Part shown: in pieces, positions 25,542 through 35,262 of the stretch
Layout: each line of letters opens with the position of its first letter
Position numbering within the stretch: position 1 is the first letter of the stretch
Source of the DNA: Pelagimonas sp.
Lineage (GTDB): Bacteria; Pseudomonadota; Alphaproteobacteria; Rhodobacterales; Rhodobacteraceae
Length of the DNA stretch: 64,000 nt
Assembly: GCA_025210265.1 (NCBI GenBank)
Contig: JAOASD010000005.1
Span: 1-64,000, forward strand
Reading direction: 5' to 3'
Notes under the pieces: generated by a model
Database searches by the model: none
Told to the model about the DNA's origin: nothing
What the model saw: the letters and a program-made list of their open reading frames with translations, nothing else
Made by a program: the position numbers and the translations under genes

Positions 25542-25894
25542 ATTTATGCCCGTCGAAAGCGTGACATTATCACGTTGCAGGTATGCAGAATACACCAATC
25601 ACTGAAATTGCAAAATGGCATTGAGGTGAGGTCAGCACGACTCAACATCTTTAAGATCTTCCGTCAAAACGCACCCGATAGGAATGTAATACCTTCGCGC
25701 TCAAGTACACCGCTTGCGCCTTGATTTTTACGGAGCCGTTTGAGCGGATCAAGTTGATCGTGCAATAACGCTTGCACAGCCTCTCTCGGTACAACCGTGC
25801 CGACATTGGCTCTAAAGAAGTCCGCTTGCCGTCCCGCTTTGGCGCATCCGGCGGGCCCTGTGAGGCCCTGCCGTTTGTCGTCGGCCTCCTGACC
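25542..25894. other. Intergenic region with gene remnant
   Basis: Apart from a minus-strand C-terminal remnant at 25664-25873 (listed separately), I see no gene. A small dyad CGTGA-N5-TCACG sits at 25560-25574 just after the small regulator gene and may act as a weak terminator or site; no T run follows. Confidence 0.4.
25664..25873 (-). pseudogene. Unidentified C-terminal gene remnant
   Basis: A minus-strand frame reads AKAGRQADFFRANVGTVVPR, then EAVQALLHDQLDPLKRLRKN and QGASGVLEREGITFLSGAF before TGA at 25664-25666. The composition is convincingly protein-like, but there is no start and the frame begins beside the stop of the DmdA-like gene. It is probably the end of a gene lost by recombination at the island border. 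Confidence 0.4.
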
Positions 25895-27001
25895 TCACAG
25901 CCAGAATTGCGCCTGGATTGTTGCGGCGCGCAGGCCGTCCGGGGTTTTCACATGCAGCTGTGTGCCGGCATCCCAATGCCCCGCATCGACCATGCCAATC
26001 GCAACATTGGTCTGGAAGTCCGGCGACCAGACCGCCGAGGTGATCTGACCCACGGGCTGCTCCCCGACAAAAAGCGGCCAGGGCGCGCGTGCAGGGGCCA
26101 ACGCCGCCCCAGACACCGCGATTGGCCGGATCTGGCGCGCGATGCCATTGGTCTTTTCGGTCTCAAGCGCAGTGCGCCCGACAAAGTCATGATCGGCATT
26201 TTTGCCCATGAATTTGCCCAACCCGCATTCCAGCGGGGTGTTTTCCAATGTCATGTCATTGCCATAGCTTAACAGCCCGCCTTCGATCCGTTCGATCAGA
26301 TTTGGACAGCCCGCGCGCACGTCCAGATCGGCTCCGGCTTCGAACAACGCGTCCCACAATGGCATCCCATGGGCGCTGTCCTCGACATAGATTTCAAACC
26401 CGCCCTGCCGCGAATACCCCGAGCGCGCGACGATAAAGCTGGTGTCGCCAAACGCCATCCGGCGATAGCGGAAAAAGCCGATCTTGCGGACCTCTTCGCC
26501 AAACAGACGCGCCATCAGCGTCTCGGCCTTTGGCCCCTGCACCGCCAGCGGTGAAACATCCGGTTCGAACACCGCCACATCCAGCCCAGCGCCCTGTGCC
26601 AAGCCTTTGATCCAGAACAGAAGATCGCTGTCAGCAATGGAAATCCACCAGCGTGTGTCTGACAGTTGCAGGGCCACCGGATCGTTCAGCATTCCGCCGT
26701 TTTCATCGGTGATCGGCACGTAGAAACATTGATCCGCTTTGATCTGGGACAGATCCCGCGGTGTCAGCATTTGCATCAGGCGGGTGGCATCCGGGCCGTT
26801 CAGTTCGACCTGGCGTTCCACCGCCACATCCCAGACCTGCACATGGGTCTTGAGGTGGCGGTAATCTTCTTCCATAGTATCGAACACGGCGGGCAGCAGC
26901 ATCCGGTTGTAGACTGTATAGGCTTTGACCCCGGCCGCTTCGACCCCTGCTGTAAAGGGGGTTTGGCGCAGACGGCGCGATATGGCGATGTAGTGATTCA
27001 T
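25895..27001 (-). CDS. DmdA-like / GcvT-family methyltransferase
   Basis: This 368-residue protein is a folate-dependent aminomethyltransferase-fold enzyme. It resembles DMSP demethylase DmdA throughout: SRRLRQTPFTAGVEAAGVKA, YTVYNRMLLP, HLKTHVQVWDVAVERQVEL, PDVSPLAVQGPKAE, GYSRQGGFEIYVE and LLSYGNDMTLENTPLECGLG. Family members move a methyl group from DMSP or a related compound to tetrahydrofolate. It is divergent from the first MttB-family gene, so in this context it could instead act on a methylated amine or on a methyl-carrier product. True dmdA, or a paralogue of different substrate range, cannot be separated by reading alone. Confidence 0.75.
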   Translation of the reverse strand: MNHYIAISRRLRQTPFTAGVEAAGVKAYTVYNRMLLPAVFDTMEEDYRHLKTHVQVWDVAVERQVELNGPDATRLMQMLTPRDLSQIKADQCFYVPITDENGGMLNDPVALQLSDTRWWISIADSDLLFWIKGLAQGAGLDVAVFEPDVSPLAVQGPKAETLMARLFGEEVRKIGFFRYRRMAFGDTSFIVARSGYSRQGGFEIYVEDSAHGMPLWDALFEAGADLDVRAGCPNLIERIEGGLLSYGNDMTLENTPLECGLGKFMGKNADHDFVGRTALETEKTNGIARQIRPIAVSGAALAPARAPWPLFVGEQPVGQITSAVWSPDFQTNVAIGMVDAGHWDAGTQLHVKTPDGLRAATIQAQFWL

Positions 27002-27296
27002 ATGTGTCCTCCCGCGCGCACGCTAGGACAAAATGTCGCACTCCGCCAAGGGGAAATGCTGGCCAGCTGTGCTTTTGCGCCCTGCCCCTGCGCGCCACCC
27101 CCTGCCCTGATCATGCGCCTGAACATGTGACTGCCGCGCCCTCAGCCCCGATCCCATAGGTCTCTGCCTTCATGCCACTGAGGCCACGCCTGTTCGCCAG
27201 TCGCTTTAGATCATGTCGCTTTCCGCAAACATGTTTCGCGATTTTGCAGGAATTGAGCCGTTTTCACGCAGAGAATGGTCTCAAAGGAGACCTGCC
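27002..27296. promoter_or_regulatory. Divergent promoter region, dmdA-like / mttB1
   Basis: This 295-bp gap lies between two divergent catabolic genes. It holds a 15-bp-spaced direct repeat GTCGCTTT (27200-27207 and 27215-27222) and a perfect 10-bp palindrome AAACATGTTT (27227-27236), both candidate regulator sites for the rightward operon. The Shine-Dalgarno AAGGAG lies at 27285-27290. I found no cobalamin riboswitch signature. Confidence 0.45.
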
Positions 27297-28850
27297 ATGA
27301 ATGCTCAAACCCCGCGCCGCAGCCGCGCAGGCGGACGCACCGCCCGCCGCACCCTGCGCAGCACGCCCGATTTCGACATGCTGCCCGGCCTGACCAACAA
27401 GCTGCCGCTGACCGAAGTGATGGATCCCGAGCAGGTCGAAAAGATCGACAATGCCTCGATGGATATCCTCGAAAATGTCGGGGTGCAGTTCCGCGATGAG
27501 ATCGCGCTGGAAGACTGGAAACGCGCAGGTGCCAAGGTCGAGGGCGAAATGGTCTATCTGGATCGCGGGCTGGTGCGCGACCTGATCCGCACTATCCCCT
27601 CGGATTTCACCTATCACGCCCGCAACCCCAAGAATAACGTGCGGCTGGGCGGGCGGCATTCGGTCTTTGTGCCGATGACCGGCGCGCCCTTCCTGCGCGA
27701 TCTGGACGATGTGCGGCGCAATCCGACGCTGGACGATCTGGCGATGTTCCACAAGCTGAGCCACATGTCGCCCGCGCTGCATTCCAGTGCGCATCACATT
27801 GTCGAACCCTATGATCACCCGATCAGCCAGCGCCATCTGCGCATCACCTATTCGTCGATGAAACATTCGGACAAGATGTTCATGGGCATGACCACCTCGC
27901 CCAAGAATGCCGAAGATGTCATGGATATGTGCGCCATCCTGTTTGGCGAAAAGTTCCTGGAAACCCACCCCGTCACCACCGGCAATTGCAACGGCAACAG
28001 CCCGCTGGTCTGGGATGAAACCATGCTGGGGGCCATGCGCGCCTTTTGCAAACGCAAGCAGCCGGTGCTGTGCTCACCCTTTGTTCTGGGCGGTGCCAAC
28101 ACCCCCGCCAGCGTGCCCGCCACTGTGGCGCAGCTGAATGCCGAGGCGCTGAGCGCGCTGGCCTATACGCAGGTGATCCGGCGCGGCGCGCCCGCGATTT
28201 ACGGCCATTACCTCTCCACCGTCAGCATGAAATCCGGCGCGCCCATGGCGGGCACCCCTGAAATCAGCCTGATGAACTTTATGATCGGCCAGATGGCGCG
28301 GTATTATGGTGTGCCGTGGCGCACGTCGAACACGCTGGGCGGGGCCAAGACCTTTGACGCGCAGGCGGGCTATGAAAGCGCCACAACTCTGCAGGCGGTG
28401 GTCCATGCGGGGGCCAACTATATCTGGCACTCCGCAGGCTGGAACGAGGCGGGCATGCATTGTTCCGTCGCAAAGTTCATCGTTGATGCGGAACAATGCG
28501 CCATGGCCTATCGCATGGCCGAAGGTCCGAAATGGGACGGGTTCGATGACGCCATCGCCGCCGTGTCGGATGTGGGTCCGGGCGGGCATTATCTGGGCCA
28601 TCCTCACACGCAGGAAAATTTCCAGACCGCCTATTTCATGCCGGAACTGTTCGACAATAACTCGATCGAGCAATGGACCGCCGAGGGTGAAAAGGAAATC
28701 ACCCAGCGCGCGCTGGAACGCGCCCGCAAGCTGCTGGGGGAATATCAGGAACCCAAGTTGGACGAGGCCAAAAACGAAGAGCTGCTGGACTATATCGCCC
28801 GCCGCGAACGGGAAATCCCCGCCTCGGACGAGCTGAACCAGGACTACTGA
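27297..28850 (+). CDS. MttB-superfamily methyltransferase 1
   Basis: ATG 27297 follows AAGGAG; 517 residues. The protein matches the trimethylamine methyltransferase (MttB) superfamily from about residue 45 to the end: [57 protein letters not shown] and [15 protein letters not shown]. There is no in-frame amber codon, so it is a non-pyrrolysine member. Characterised examples (MtgB, MtpB and others) demethylate quaternary amines such as glycine betaine or proline betaine, passing the methyl to a cobalamin protein. It heads a tight operon with the epimerase (2-bp gap) and two SDR genes. Its N-terminal 40 residues are basic and Arg-rich. No corrinoid protein gene is next to it. Confidence 0.88.
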   Translation: MNAQTPRRSRAGGRTARRTLRSTPDFDMLPGLTNKLPLTEVMDPEQVEKIDNASMDILENVGVQFRDEIALEDWKRAGAKVEGEMVYLDRGLVRDLIRTIPSDFTYHARNPKNNVRLGGRHSVFVPMTGAPFLRDLDDVRRNPTLDDLAMFHKLSHMSPALHSSAHHIVEPYDHPISQRHLRITYSSMKHSDKMFMGMTTSPKNAEDVMDMCAILFGEKFLETHPVTTGNCNGNSPLVWDETMLGAMRAFCKRKQPVLCSPFVLGGANTPASVPATVAQLNAEALSALAYTQVIRRGAPAIYGHYLSTVSMKSGAPMAGTPEISLMNFMIGQMARYYGVPWRTSNTLGGAKTFDAQAGYESATTLQAVVHAGANYIWHSAGWNEAGMHCSVAKFIVDAEQCAMAYRMAEGPKWDGFDDAIAAVSDVGPGGHYLGHPHTQENFQTAYFMPELFDNNSIEQWTAEGEKEITQRALERARKLLGEYQEPKLDEAKNEELLDYIARREREIPASDELNQDY

Positions 28851-28852
28851 CC

Positions 28853-29962
28853 ATGCGGATCCGCGAAATCCACATCTACCAGCACGACTTGCCGGTGAAA
28901 AACGGCCCTTACACCATGGCCAATGCCGAGGTCTGGGCGCTGGACAGCACGCTGGTGCGGCTGGTGGCCGAGGACGGCACCGAGGGCTGGGGCGAAACCT
29001 GTCCTGTCGGTCCCACCTATGCCGAGGCCCATGCGGGCGGCGCGCGTGCGGCGCTGATCGCCATGGGGCCGGGGCTGATCGGGGCAGAGGCCCTGCCCCT
29101 CACCCTGATGCGGCGCATGAACGGCCTGCTGACCGGGCATAACTATGCCAAGGCGGCAATCGACATTGCGGCGCATGACCTGATGGGCAAACATCTGGGG
29201 GTCAGCGTTGCGGATCTGCTGGGGGGCGCGGTCACGGATCGCGTGCCCTCTTACTACGCCACCGGGGTCGGCGCGCCGGGTGACATTGCCCGGCTGGCGG
29301 CGGACAAGCTGGCCGAGGGCTATCCAAGGCTGCAGATCAAGGTTGGCGGCCGCCCGGTCGAGATCGACATCGAAACCATCCGCAAGGTCTGGGAGGTCGT
29401 GCGCGGCAGCGGGATGAAGCTGGCCGTGGATGGCAACCGGGGCTGGACCACCCGCGACGCGCTGCGTGTCAGCCGCGAATGCCCCGACATCCCCTTCATC
29501 ATGGAACAGCCCTGCAACACCATCGAGGATCTGGCCAAGATCCGGCCTCAGGTCAGCCATGGCATTTACATGGATGAAAACAGCGTCGATCTGAACACGG
29601 TGATCAGCGCCGCCGGGACCGGCCTGGTGGACGGGTTCGGGATGAAGGTCACGCGGATCGGCGGGCTGCAGAACATGCGCGCCTTTCGCGACATCTGCGA
29701 GGCGCGCAACCTGCCCCACACCTGCGATGACAGCTGGGGCGGGGACATCATCGCCGCCGCCTGCACCCAGATCGGCGCCACGATCCGCCCCGATCTGTGC
29801 GAGGGCGTCTGGCTCGCCGCGCCTTATATCGACGGCCATTACGACCCGCGCGGCGGGGTGGCAATCACGGACGGCCATATCGCGCGACCCACGGGTCCGG
29901 GTCTGGGCGTGACCCCGGAGGCTGCCCTCTTTGGTGCGCCGGTCCAGTCATTTGGAGGATAA
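28853..29962 (+). CDS. Mandelate racemase/enolase-superfamily enzyme (HpbD-like candidate)
   Basis: This 369-residue protein has the capping and barrel domains of the muconate lactonizing/mandelate racemase subgroup. Visible active-site residues are Lys in LQIKVGG, metal ligands Asp in [10 protein letters not shown], Glu in FIMEQPC and Asp-Glu in IYMDENS, and the second Lys in [11 protein letters not shown]. Having lysines on both faces suits 1,1-proton transfer (epimerisation). Its operon partner is an MttB methyltransferase. With the DapA-family, aldehyde dehydrogenase and FAD genes nearby, this resembles the neighbourhood of hydroxyproline-betaine 2-epimerase HpbD. A sugar-acid dehydratase is the main alternative. 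Confidence 0.78.
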   Translation: MRIREIHIYQHDLPVKNGPYTMANAEVWALDSTLVRLVAEDGTEGWGETCPVGPTYAEAHAGGARAALIAMGPGLIGAEALPLTLMRRMNGLLTGHNYAKAAIDIAAHDLMGKHLGVSVADLLGGAVTDRVPSYYATGVGAPGDIARLAADKLAEGYPRLQIKVGGRPVEIDIETIRKVWEVVRGSGMKLAVDGNRGWTTRDALRVSRECPDIPFIMEQPCNTIEDLAKIRPQVSHGIYMDENSVDLNTVISAAGTGLVDGFGMKVTRIGGLQNMRAFRDICEARNLPHTCDDSWGGDIIAAACTQIGATIRPDLCEGVWLAAPYIDGHYDPRGGVAITDGHIARPTGPGLGVTPEAALFGAPVQSFGG

Positions 29963-29969
29963 GACAGTT

Positions 29970-30704
29970 ATGGAATTTACCGGGAAACGCGCGCTTGTCA
30001 CTGGCGCGGCGGGCGGCATCGGGGTTGAAATCTGCCGCAAGCTGCGGGCGGAGGGTGCCTTGGTCGCAGTGGCGGACCGGGATACCTCCTCGCTGCAGGC
30101 CGAGGCCCATCTGCCCGGCGATCTGCTGGACGGGGACTATTGCGATACCCTGCCCTCTCGCGCGGCCGAGGCACTGGGCGGGTTGGACATCATCATCAAC
30201 AATGCGGGCGTCATCACCCGTGGCACGGTGAGCGAAACCAGCGATGCGGATTGGGCCCTGTCCATGGGCGTCAATGTCGAAGCGCCGTTTCGCATCTGCC
30301 GCGCGGCGATCCCTTTGCTTGCAGCGCGCGGTGGCGGGGCGATTGTGAACACCGCGTCCTGCTGGGGCGGCAAGGCGCCGGGGCCGAACCATGCGCTTTA
30401 TTGCATGACCAAGGCGGCGATTGCCCAGCTGACCCAATGTATGGGCATGGATCACGCCCATCAGGGGATCCGCGTCAATGCGGTCTGCCCCAATGAGGTG
30501 AACACGCCCATGCTGCGCTCGGGCTTTGAAAAGCGCGGCTTTGACCCAGATACGGCGGTGGCCGAGCTGGGCAAATCCGTGCCGCTGGGCCGGATCGCCG
30601 AACCTGCGGATATCGCCGATGTGGTGCTGTTCCTTGCCTCGGATGCGGCGCGCTACATGTGCGGGGCGCTGGTCGAGGTGAATGGCGGGAAACCGGTGTC
30701 ATGA
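29970..30704 (+). CDS. SDR oxidoreductase 1
   Basis: From ATG 29970 (244 residues) this is a classical short-chain dehydrogenase: cofactor motif TGAAGGIGVE, NNAG in IIINNAGVI, catalytic Ser in NTASCWGG and Tyr-x3-Lys in LYCMTKAA. It should oxidise or reduce a hydroxyl/keto group using NAD(P). GGAGG lies 11 bases upstream. It is third in the mttB1 operon and overlaps the next SDR by 4 bp. Confidence 0.85.
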   Translation: MEFTGKRALVTGAAGGIGVEICRKLRAEGALVAVADRDTSSLQAEAHLPGDLLDGDYCDTLPSRAAEALGGLDIIINNAGVITRGTVSETSDADWALSMGVNVEAPFRICRAAIPLLAARGGGAIVNTASCWGGKAPGPNHALYCMTKAAIAQLTQCMGMDHAHQGIRVNAVCPNEVNTPMLRSGFEKRGFDPDTAVAELGKSVPLGRIAEPADIADVVLFLASDAARYMCGALVEVNGGKPVS

Positions 30705-31435
30705 CCCGGTTTGACGGACAGGTTGCGTTGGTCACGGGCGGGCGCTCGGGCATTGGGCAGGCGATTGCGACCCGGCTGGCGCAGGAAGGCGCGCGGGTCT
30801 TGACCGCCCAGCGCGGCACGGATGACCAATTCGAAGGCCTCAGCGCCGATTTTTGCGATCCCGACAGCCCGGCGCAGGTGATCGAGGCAGTCAAAGCCCG
30901 TGCCGGGCGGCTGGATGTGCTGGTCAACAATGCTGGCATGATGCAGGAATCCCGGATCGAGGACATGTCGCCCGAGGATTGGCAGCGCAGTCTGACAGTG
31001 AACCTGACCGCGCCTTTCCTGATGATCCGCGCGGCGCTTCCCCTGCTGCGTGCAGCGCGGGGGAACATCGTCAATGTCGGATCCATCGAAGGGCTGGGGG
31101 CCAATCCGGGCCATGCCGCCTATTGCGCCAGCAAGGCCGGGCTGCACGGGCTGACCCGCGCTGTGGCAGTGGATCACGGGGCCGAAGGCATTCGCTGCAA
31201 CGCCGTGGCGCCGGGATGGATCGACACAGATCTGAATCTGGATTTTATCGAAAACATGCCCGACCCGCAGGCGTTCCGCCGCGACATTGGACGCATTCAT
31301 CCCGTGGCCCGCACGGGCGCGCCCGAAGAAGTCGCCGCGCTTGTGGCCTTTCTGGCAGCCCGTGAATCGGGTTTTGTCACCGGGCAGGTCTACACGGTCG
31401 ATGGCGGCCGCATGGCCAAGCTGAGCCTGCCCTGA
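30701..31435 (+). CDS. SDR oxidoreductase 2
   Basis: ATG 30701 overlaps the SDR 1 stop (ATGA). The 244 residues keep TGGRSGIGQA, NNAG, Ser in VGSIEGLG and YCASKAG. It is clearly related to its neighbour but diverged in sequence, so the two probably act on different intermediates of one pathway. It closes the rightward operon, and convergent genes follow after 70 bp. Confidence 0.85.
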   Translation: MTRFDGQVALVTGGRSGIGQAIATRLAQEGARVLTAQRGTDDQFEGLSADFCDPDSPAQVIEAVKARAGRLDVLVNNAGMMQESRIEDMSPEDWQRSLTVNLTAPFLMIRAALPLLRAARGNIVNVGSIEGLGANPGHAAYCASKAGLHGLTRAVAVDHGAEGIRCNAVAPGWIDTDLNLDFIENMPDPQAFRRDIGRIHPVARTGAPEEVAALVAFLAARESGFVTGQVYTVDGGRMAKLSLP

Positions 31436-31506
31436 AAGCAATCGCAAGCGGCCTCGCCCAACGCCGCAACGCATCCAGACAGACCAGACCGCGCGGGGGG
31501 AGGCGC

Positions 31507-32847
31507 TTATTCCTCCCCCGCGCGATGCTCTTTCCAGCGCAGCACCGCATTGGCACCGATCTGTTGAAAGGGCTGCGGCGGCAGGCGTTTGGGCTGTGCC
31601 TCGGTCGCGAAATACCGGGTCACATCCGACGTCACACCGCAGGCCATTTCCGCAGCCGCCATGCCAGTCAGCGTCCCGCGCGCGGTGCCCAGCCCGTTCT
31701 GCACACAGGCTGAAAACACACCCTGATCCACTTCCCGCGTCACAGACACGCCGTTTAAGGACAGACAAAGATGCCCAGCCCAGACATGGTCCATCTTCAT
31801 GCCTGCCAGCTGGGGAAAACGCGTGTCGAATTTCTGCTGCATCACGCGGGCGGCGCGGGTCACATCCCCTGCGCTGGCCTGCATTCCTGGGCGCAGCGCG
31901 GCACAGGTGCGAGTGATCACCCGGTTGCCCCCCTGCCCCGTATCAATCCGACGCATGGTTGTCCCCATCGGGTCCGAGGGCGTCACGCCCCAGCGGCTTT
32001 GCCCGCCCAGCTTTTCCAGCGCGTCACTGTCCAGTTCCGGTGTCATGGAGGCAAAGAGGAAAAGCTGCATCAGGCGGCCACGCGCGACCCCGAAACTTTC
32101 CAGATGGCCATTATTGGCAAGGATGATCTGCGCGCAGGACACGCGCCCCTGCGGGGTTGTGACCTGCCAATCGCTGCCAGCCCGCGCAAACCCCGTGGCC
32201 GGGCTGTTTTCATAGACCGATACGCCAGCGCGGCGCAGGCCCAGCGCCAGCCCACGAATATAGCCCGCAGGTTGCAGCATCACCGTCCCCGGCGTGAAAA
32301 GCCCGCTGGTGTAATGCGCGCTGCCGGTCAGATCGCGCATCTGCTGTGCGTCCAGCATTTCGCTGGGTTCGTTCAACTGGTTCAGATGCTGGGCAAAGGA
32401 CCGATTATGCGCGTCGGCCACCTCGGACACAGCCCCGTTCACCTTGCCCACCGGGTCAAAATAATCGCGTGGAATGTCAAAGCCTTCCACCGCCGCGCGG
32501 CCAAACGCCTGCGCCTGTCGGTTCAGGGCGATCAGGCTGCGATCATCGCCTGCACCTGCGTAATCCTCGGACGCCAGATCATGCGGGATGTCGATCATAA
32601 AGCCGGAATTGCGCCCCGATGCCCCCTCGGCCAGCGCGCCGGCTTCTAGCACAACAATGCGCGCATCGGGGCGCAGCTGATGCAGGCGCAGCGCGGCAGA
32701 GAGCCCGGCGAACCCGGCCCCGATCACGGTGACATCGGCGGTGACGGTGCCCTCCAGCGCCGCCTCGGGGGTATAGGGGCCGAGGATCTCGGCCCAGGCT
32801 GCCCGCCCGCGATGGGCAGGCAGGCGTTTTGCGCGGTACTGGCTCAA
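31507..32847 (-). CDS. FAD-dependent amine oxidoreductase (DAO family)
   Basis: This 446-residue protein carries the dinucleotide-binding motif VIGAGFAGLSAALRL and ATG-like GRNSGFMIDIP, typical of D-amino-acid oxidase/PuuB-type proteins, and a C-terminal GLGTARGTLTGMAAAE. It should oxidise a primary or secondary amine to an imine or aldehyde. The gene is last in a leftward operon (GntR, DapA-family, aldehyde dehydrogenase, this gene) and overlaps the aldehyde dehydrogenase by 4 bp. In a hydroxyproline-betaine scheme it would be the D-hydroxyproline or N-methyl amine dehydrogenase; this is inference. Confidence 0.83.
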   Translation of the reverse strand: MSQYRAKRLPAHRGRAAWAEILGPYTPEAALEGTVTADVTVIGAGFAGLSAALRLHQLRPDARIVVLEAGALAEGASGRNSGFMIDIPHDLASEDYAGAGDDRSLIALNRQAQAFGRAAVEGFDIPRDYFDPVGKVNGAVSEVADAHNRSFAQHLNQLNEPSEMLDAQQMRDLTGSAHYTSGLFTPGTVMLQPAGYIRGLALGLRRAGVSVYENSPATGFARAGSDWQVTTPQGRVSCAQIILANNGHLESFGVARGRLMQLFLFASMTPELDSDALEKLGGQSRWGVTPSDPMGTTMRRIDTGQGGNRVITRTCAALRPGMQASAGDVTRAARVMQQKFDTRFPQLAGMKMDHVWAGHLCLSLNGVSVTREVDQGVFSACVQNGLGTARGTLTGMAAAEMACGVTSDVTRYFATEAQPKRLPPQPFQQIGANAVLRWKEHRAGEE

Positions 32848-34340
32848 TCCACCGCCTCATCCGCGTCATCGGACAGGTCCAGCCAGATGGTTTTCAGCTG
32901 GGTATACTGGTCATGCGCGTGCAGGCCATTGTCGCGCCCGCCAAAGCCGGATTGTTTGAACCCGCCAAAGGGCGTGGTGATGTCGCCTTCGCCAAAGCTG
33001 TTCACCGTGACCGTCCCCGCCCGCAGCTGGCGCGCCCCGCGAATGGCGCGTTTTGCATTCGCGGTGAAGAGCGAGGCACACAGCCCGTATTCGGTGTCAT
33101 TGGCGATCTGGATCGCTTCGTCAAAGCCGGATACTTCGATCACGGTCAGCACCGGGCCAAAGATTTCCTCGCGCGCCAAAACCGCAGTGTTATCCGCAAC
33201 TTCGACCACAGTGGCCTCGACAAACCCATCGCTGGCCTTGCCACCGATCACCACATTTTCCGCCTGTTCAAGATAGGAACAGACCTTGTTGTAATGTCCC
33301 TCGCTGACCAGCGCCCCCATGCGGGTTTCGGGATCCAGCGGTGCGCCGATATTCCATTGCTTTGCGTGATGCGCAATGCGCGCAAGCAGGTCGGCCTTGA
33401 CCGCCTTATGGACAATCAGACGGGACGAGGCCGAGCAGTTCTCGCCCATATTCCAGAACGCCCCATTGACCAGATGCTGCGCCACACGATCCAGATTTTC
33501 CGCGTCGTCCATGACGATGGCCGGGTTCTTACCGCCCATTTCCAGCACCACCTCTTTGGCATTGCTGTCCGCGGCATAGGACAGGAATTTCTTGCCGGTC
33601 ACGGTGGAGCCGGTGAAGGACACCATATCGACATCCATGTGGCGGCCAATCGGTTCGCCAACCTCACCGCCCCCGCCGGGCACGATGTTCAGCACACCTG
33701 CAGGCACGCCCGCCTCCATCGCCAATTCGGCCACGCGCAGCGCGGTCAGCGTGGTTTCCTTGGCCGGTTTGATCACCAGAGAACAGCCCGCCGCCAGCGC
33801 CGGGCCGATTTTCCAGGCCAGCATCAGCAAAGGGAAGTTCCAGGGCAGGACCAGACCCACCACGCCAATCGGTTCGCGCACAACCATGGCGATGTGATCA
33901 TCGCTGGCCGGGGACACCTGATCATAGATCTTGTCGATCGCCTCGGCGTGCCATTTCAGGCAATGGATGGTTTCGGGCACATCCACGGTTTCGCAATCAT
34001 AGATTGTCTTGCCACTGTCGAGGCTTTCCATCACCGCCAGTTCGCGCGCATTGCGGGTCATCAGCTTGCACAGGCGGATCAGAACGTCTTTGCGCTCGGA
34101 CGGGTGCAGGCGGGACCAGCGGCCATCCTCAAACGCGTCGCGCGCCTTTTCCACGGCAAAATCAACATCATCGCTGTTGCAGGCCGCAATATCGGTCAGC
34201 TTGTCCCCCGTGGCGGGGTTCACCGTTTCAAACGTCGCGCCCGAGATCGCAGGGCGGAAACTGCCGTCGATAAAGGCCCCGTTGGGCAGATCCAGACCGG
34301 CGGCGATGGAATTGTATTCATCCTGAGTGAGCAATGTCAT
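32844..34340 (-). CDS. NAD(P)-dependent aldehyde dehydrogenase
   Basis: This 498-residue protein has full ALDH motifs: LPWNFPLLML, FTGSTVTGKK, the Glu in VLEMGGKNP and the catalytic Cys in NMGENCSASSRL, with EEIFGPVL near the end. It is close to PuuC-type and betaine or gamma-amino aldehyde dehydrogenases in pattern. It lies between the DapA-family gene (3-bp gap) and the FAD oxidoreductase (4-bp overlap). It would oxidise the semialdehyde made by its neighbours, for example alpha-ketoglutarate semialdehyde if hydroxyproline derivatives are the substrate. Confidence 0.9.
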   Translation of the reverse strand: MTLLTQDEYNSIAAGLDLPNGAFIDGSFRPAISGATFETVNPATGDKLTDIAACNSDDVDFAVEKARDAFEDGRWSRLHPSERKDVLIRLCKLMTRNARELAVMESLDSGKTIYDCETVDVPETIHCLKWHAEAIDKIYDQVSPASDDHIAMVVREPIGVVGLVLPWNFPLLMLAWKIGPALAAGCSLVIKPAKETTLTALRVAELAMEAGVPAGVLNIVPGGGGEVGEPIGRHMDVDMVSFTGSTVTGKKFLSYAADSNAKEVVLEMGGKNPAIVMDDAENLDRVAQHLVNGAFWNMGENCSASSRLIVHKAVKADLLARIAHHAKQWNIGAPLDPETRMGALVSEGHYNKVCSYLEQAENVVIGGKASDGFVEATVVEVADNTAVLAREEIFGPVLTVIEVSGFDEAIQIANDTEYGLCASLFTANAKRAIRGARQLRAGTVTVNSFGEGDITTPFGGFKQSGFGGRDNGLHAHDQYTQLKTIWLDLSDDADEAVD

Positions 34341-34343
34341 GTC

Positions 34344-35261
34344 TTAACCCTCTGCCACGATATCGGCGATCTTGCGCTTGAGCACGCGCGTGACCTGTTC
34401 CAGCGCGCGCTTGTCATCCTTGTTCAGCCCTTTCAGCGGGGCGCGCATCGCGCCTGCCTCGATGCCATTCATGGTGACGCCATGTTTGATGGTCTGGATG
34501 AACTTGCCGCCCTGCTCCAGCACCCGCATCAGGGGCATCATGGCAGACATGATGCGGCGGCCCTTGTCAAAATTTCCCTCGACCGCGCAGGCCTGATACA
34601 GCGCAACATGTTCGTCAGGCAGGAAGTTCGAGCCGCCACAGACCCAGAACCGCGATCCCCAGGCAAAGAATTCCAGCGCCTGATCATCCATGCCACAGCC
34701 CAGCTGGATATGCGGATAGTCCCGCGCCAGCAGATGCACCCGATTGATATCGCCGGAACTTTCCTTGATGCCGCAGAAATTGCGCGAGCGCCCGACCCGA
34801 TCCAGGAACTCTTCGCCCATCATCGTGCCGGTGCGGTGCGGATAATTATACAGCATCACCGGCAGATCCGCGGCCTTGTCGATCGCCAGCGCGTTCAGCG
34901 CGTTTTCGCGGTCGGTGGGCACGCTGTAGGGCGGGCTGGCCAGCAGGATGGCTTCGGCCCCCAGATGTGCCGCACCTTCGGCCAGCGCGATGGAATCCTG
35001 GGTCAGCATGGCGCCCGTCCCCACCACCAGCGGCAATTTGCTGTGGTCGCGGGTGAATTTGGCCAGTTCCAGACGTTCGCTGACGGTCTGGGCATAGTTT
35101 TCGCCGGTGGAGCCGCCCGAGATCAGCCCATGCACGCCATGGGCCTCAAGATAGGCGATCACCTCGGCCAGCGCGTCCCAATTGGGCGTGCCGTCCTCGT
35201 GATACGGGGTCACGACGGGGGTATAGACCCCCTCGAACTGAAAGCGTGGTGTCATAAGCAT
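34344..35261 (-). CDS. DapA-family lyase/dehydratase
   Basis: ATG 35261 gives 305 residues (ATG 35255 is also possible). It is a dihydrodipicolinate-synthase/N-acetylneuraminate-lyase-type barrel: GSTGENYAQT, the Tyr in LYNYPHRTG and the Schiff-base Lys in CGIKESSGD. Members include KDG aldolase, 4-deoxy-5-oxoglucarate dehydratase and pyrroline-4-hydroxy-2-carboxylate deaminase. The last would fit a hydroxyproline-type pathway with the adjacent aldehyde dehydrogenase. The start is one base after the GntR stop, so expression is coupled. Confidence 0.85.
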   Translation of the reverse strand: MLMTPRFQFEGVYTPVVTPYHEDGTPNWDALAEVIAYLEAHGVHGLISGGSTGENYAQTVSERLELAKFTRDHSKLPLVVGTGAMLTQDSIALAEGAAHLGAEAILLASPPYSVPTDRENALNALAIDKAADLPVMLYNYPHRTGTMMGEEFLDRVGRSRNFCGIKESSGDINRVHLLARDYPHIQLGCGMDDQALEFFAWGSRFWVCGGSNFLPDEHVALYQACAVEGNFDKGRRIMSAMMPLMRVLEQGGKFIQTIKHGVTMNGIEAGAMRAPLKGLNKDDKRALEQVTRVLKRKIADIVAEG

Positions 35262-35262
35262 C

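Noticed and set aside
27002..27296. Cobalamin riboswitch upstream of mttB1
   Set aside because: No B12-box-like conserved core was recognised; only short dyads and direct repeats are seen.
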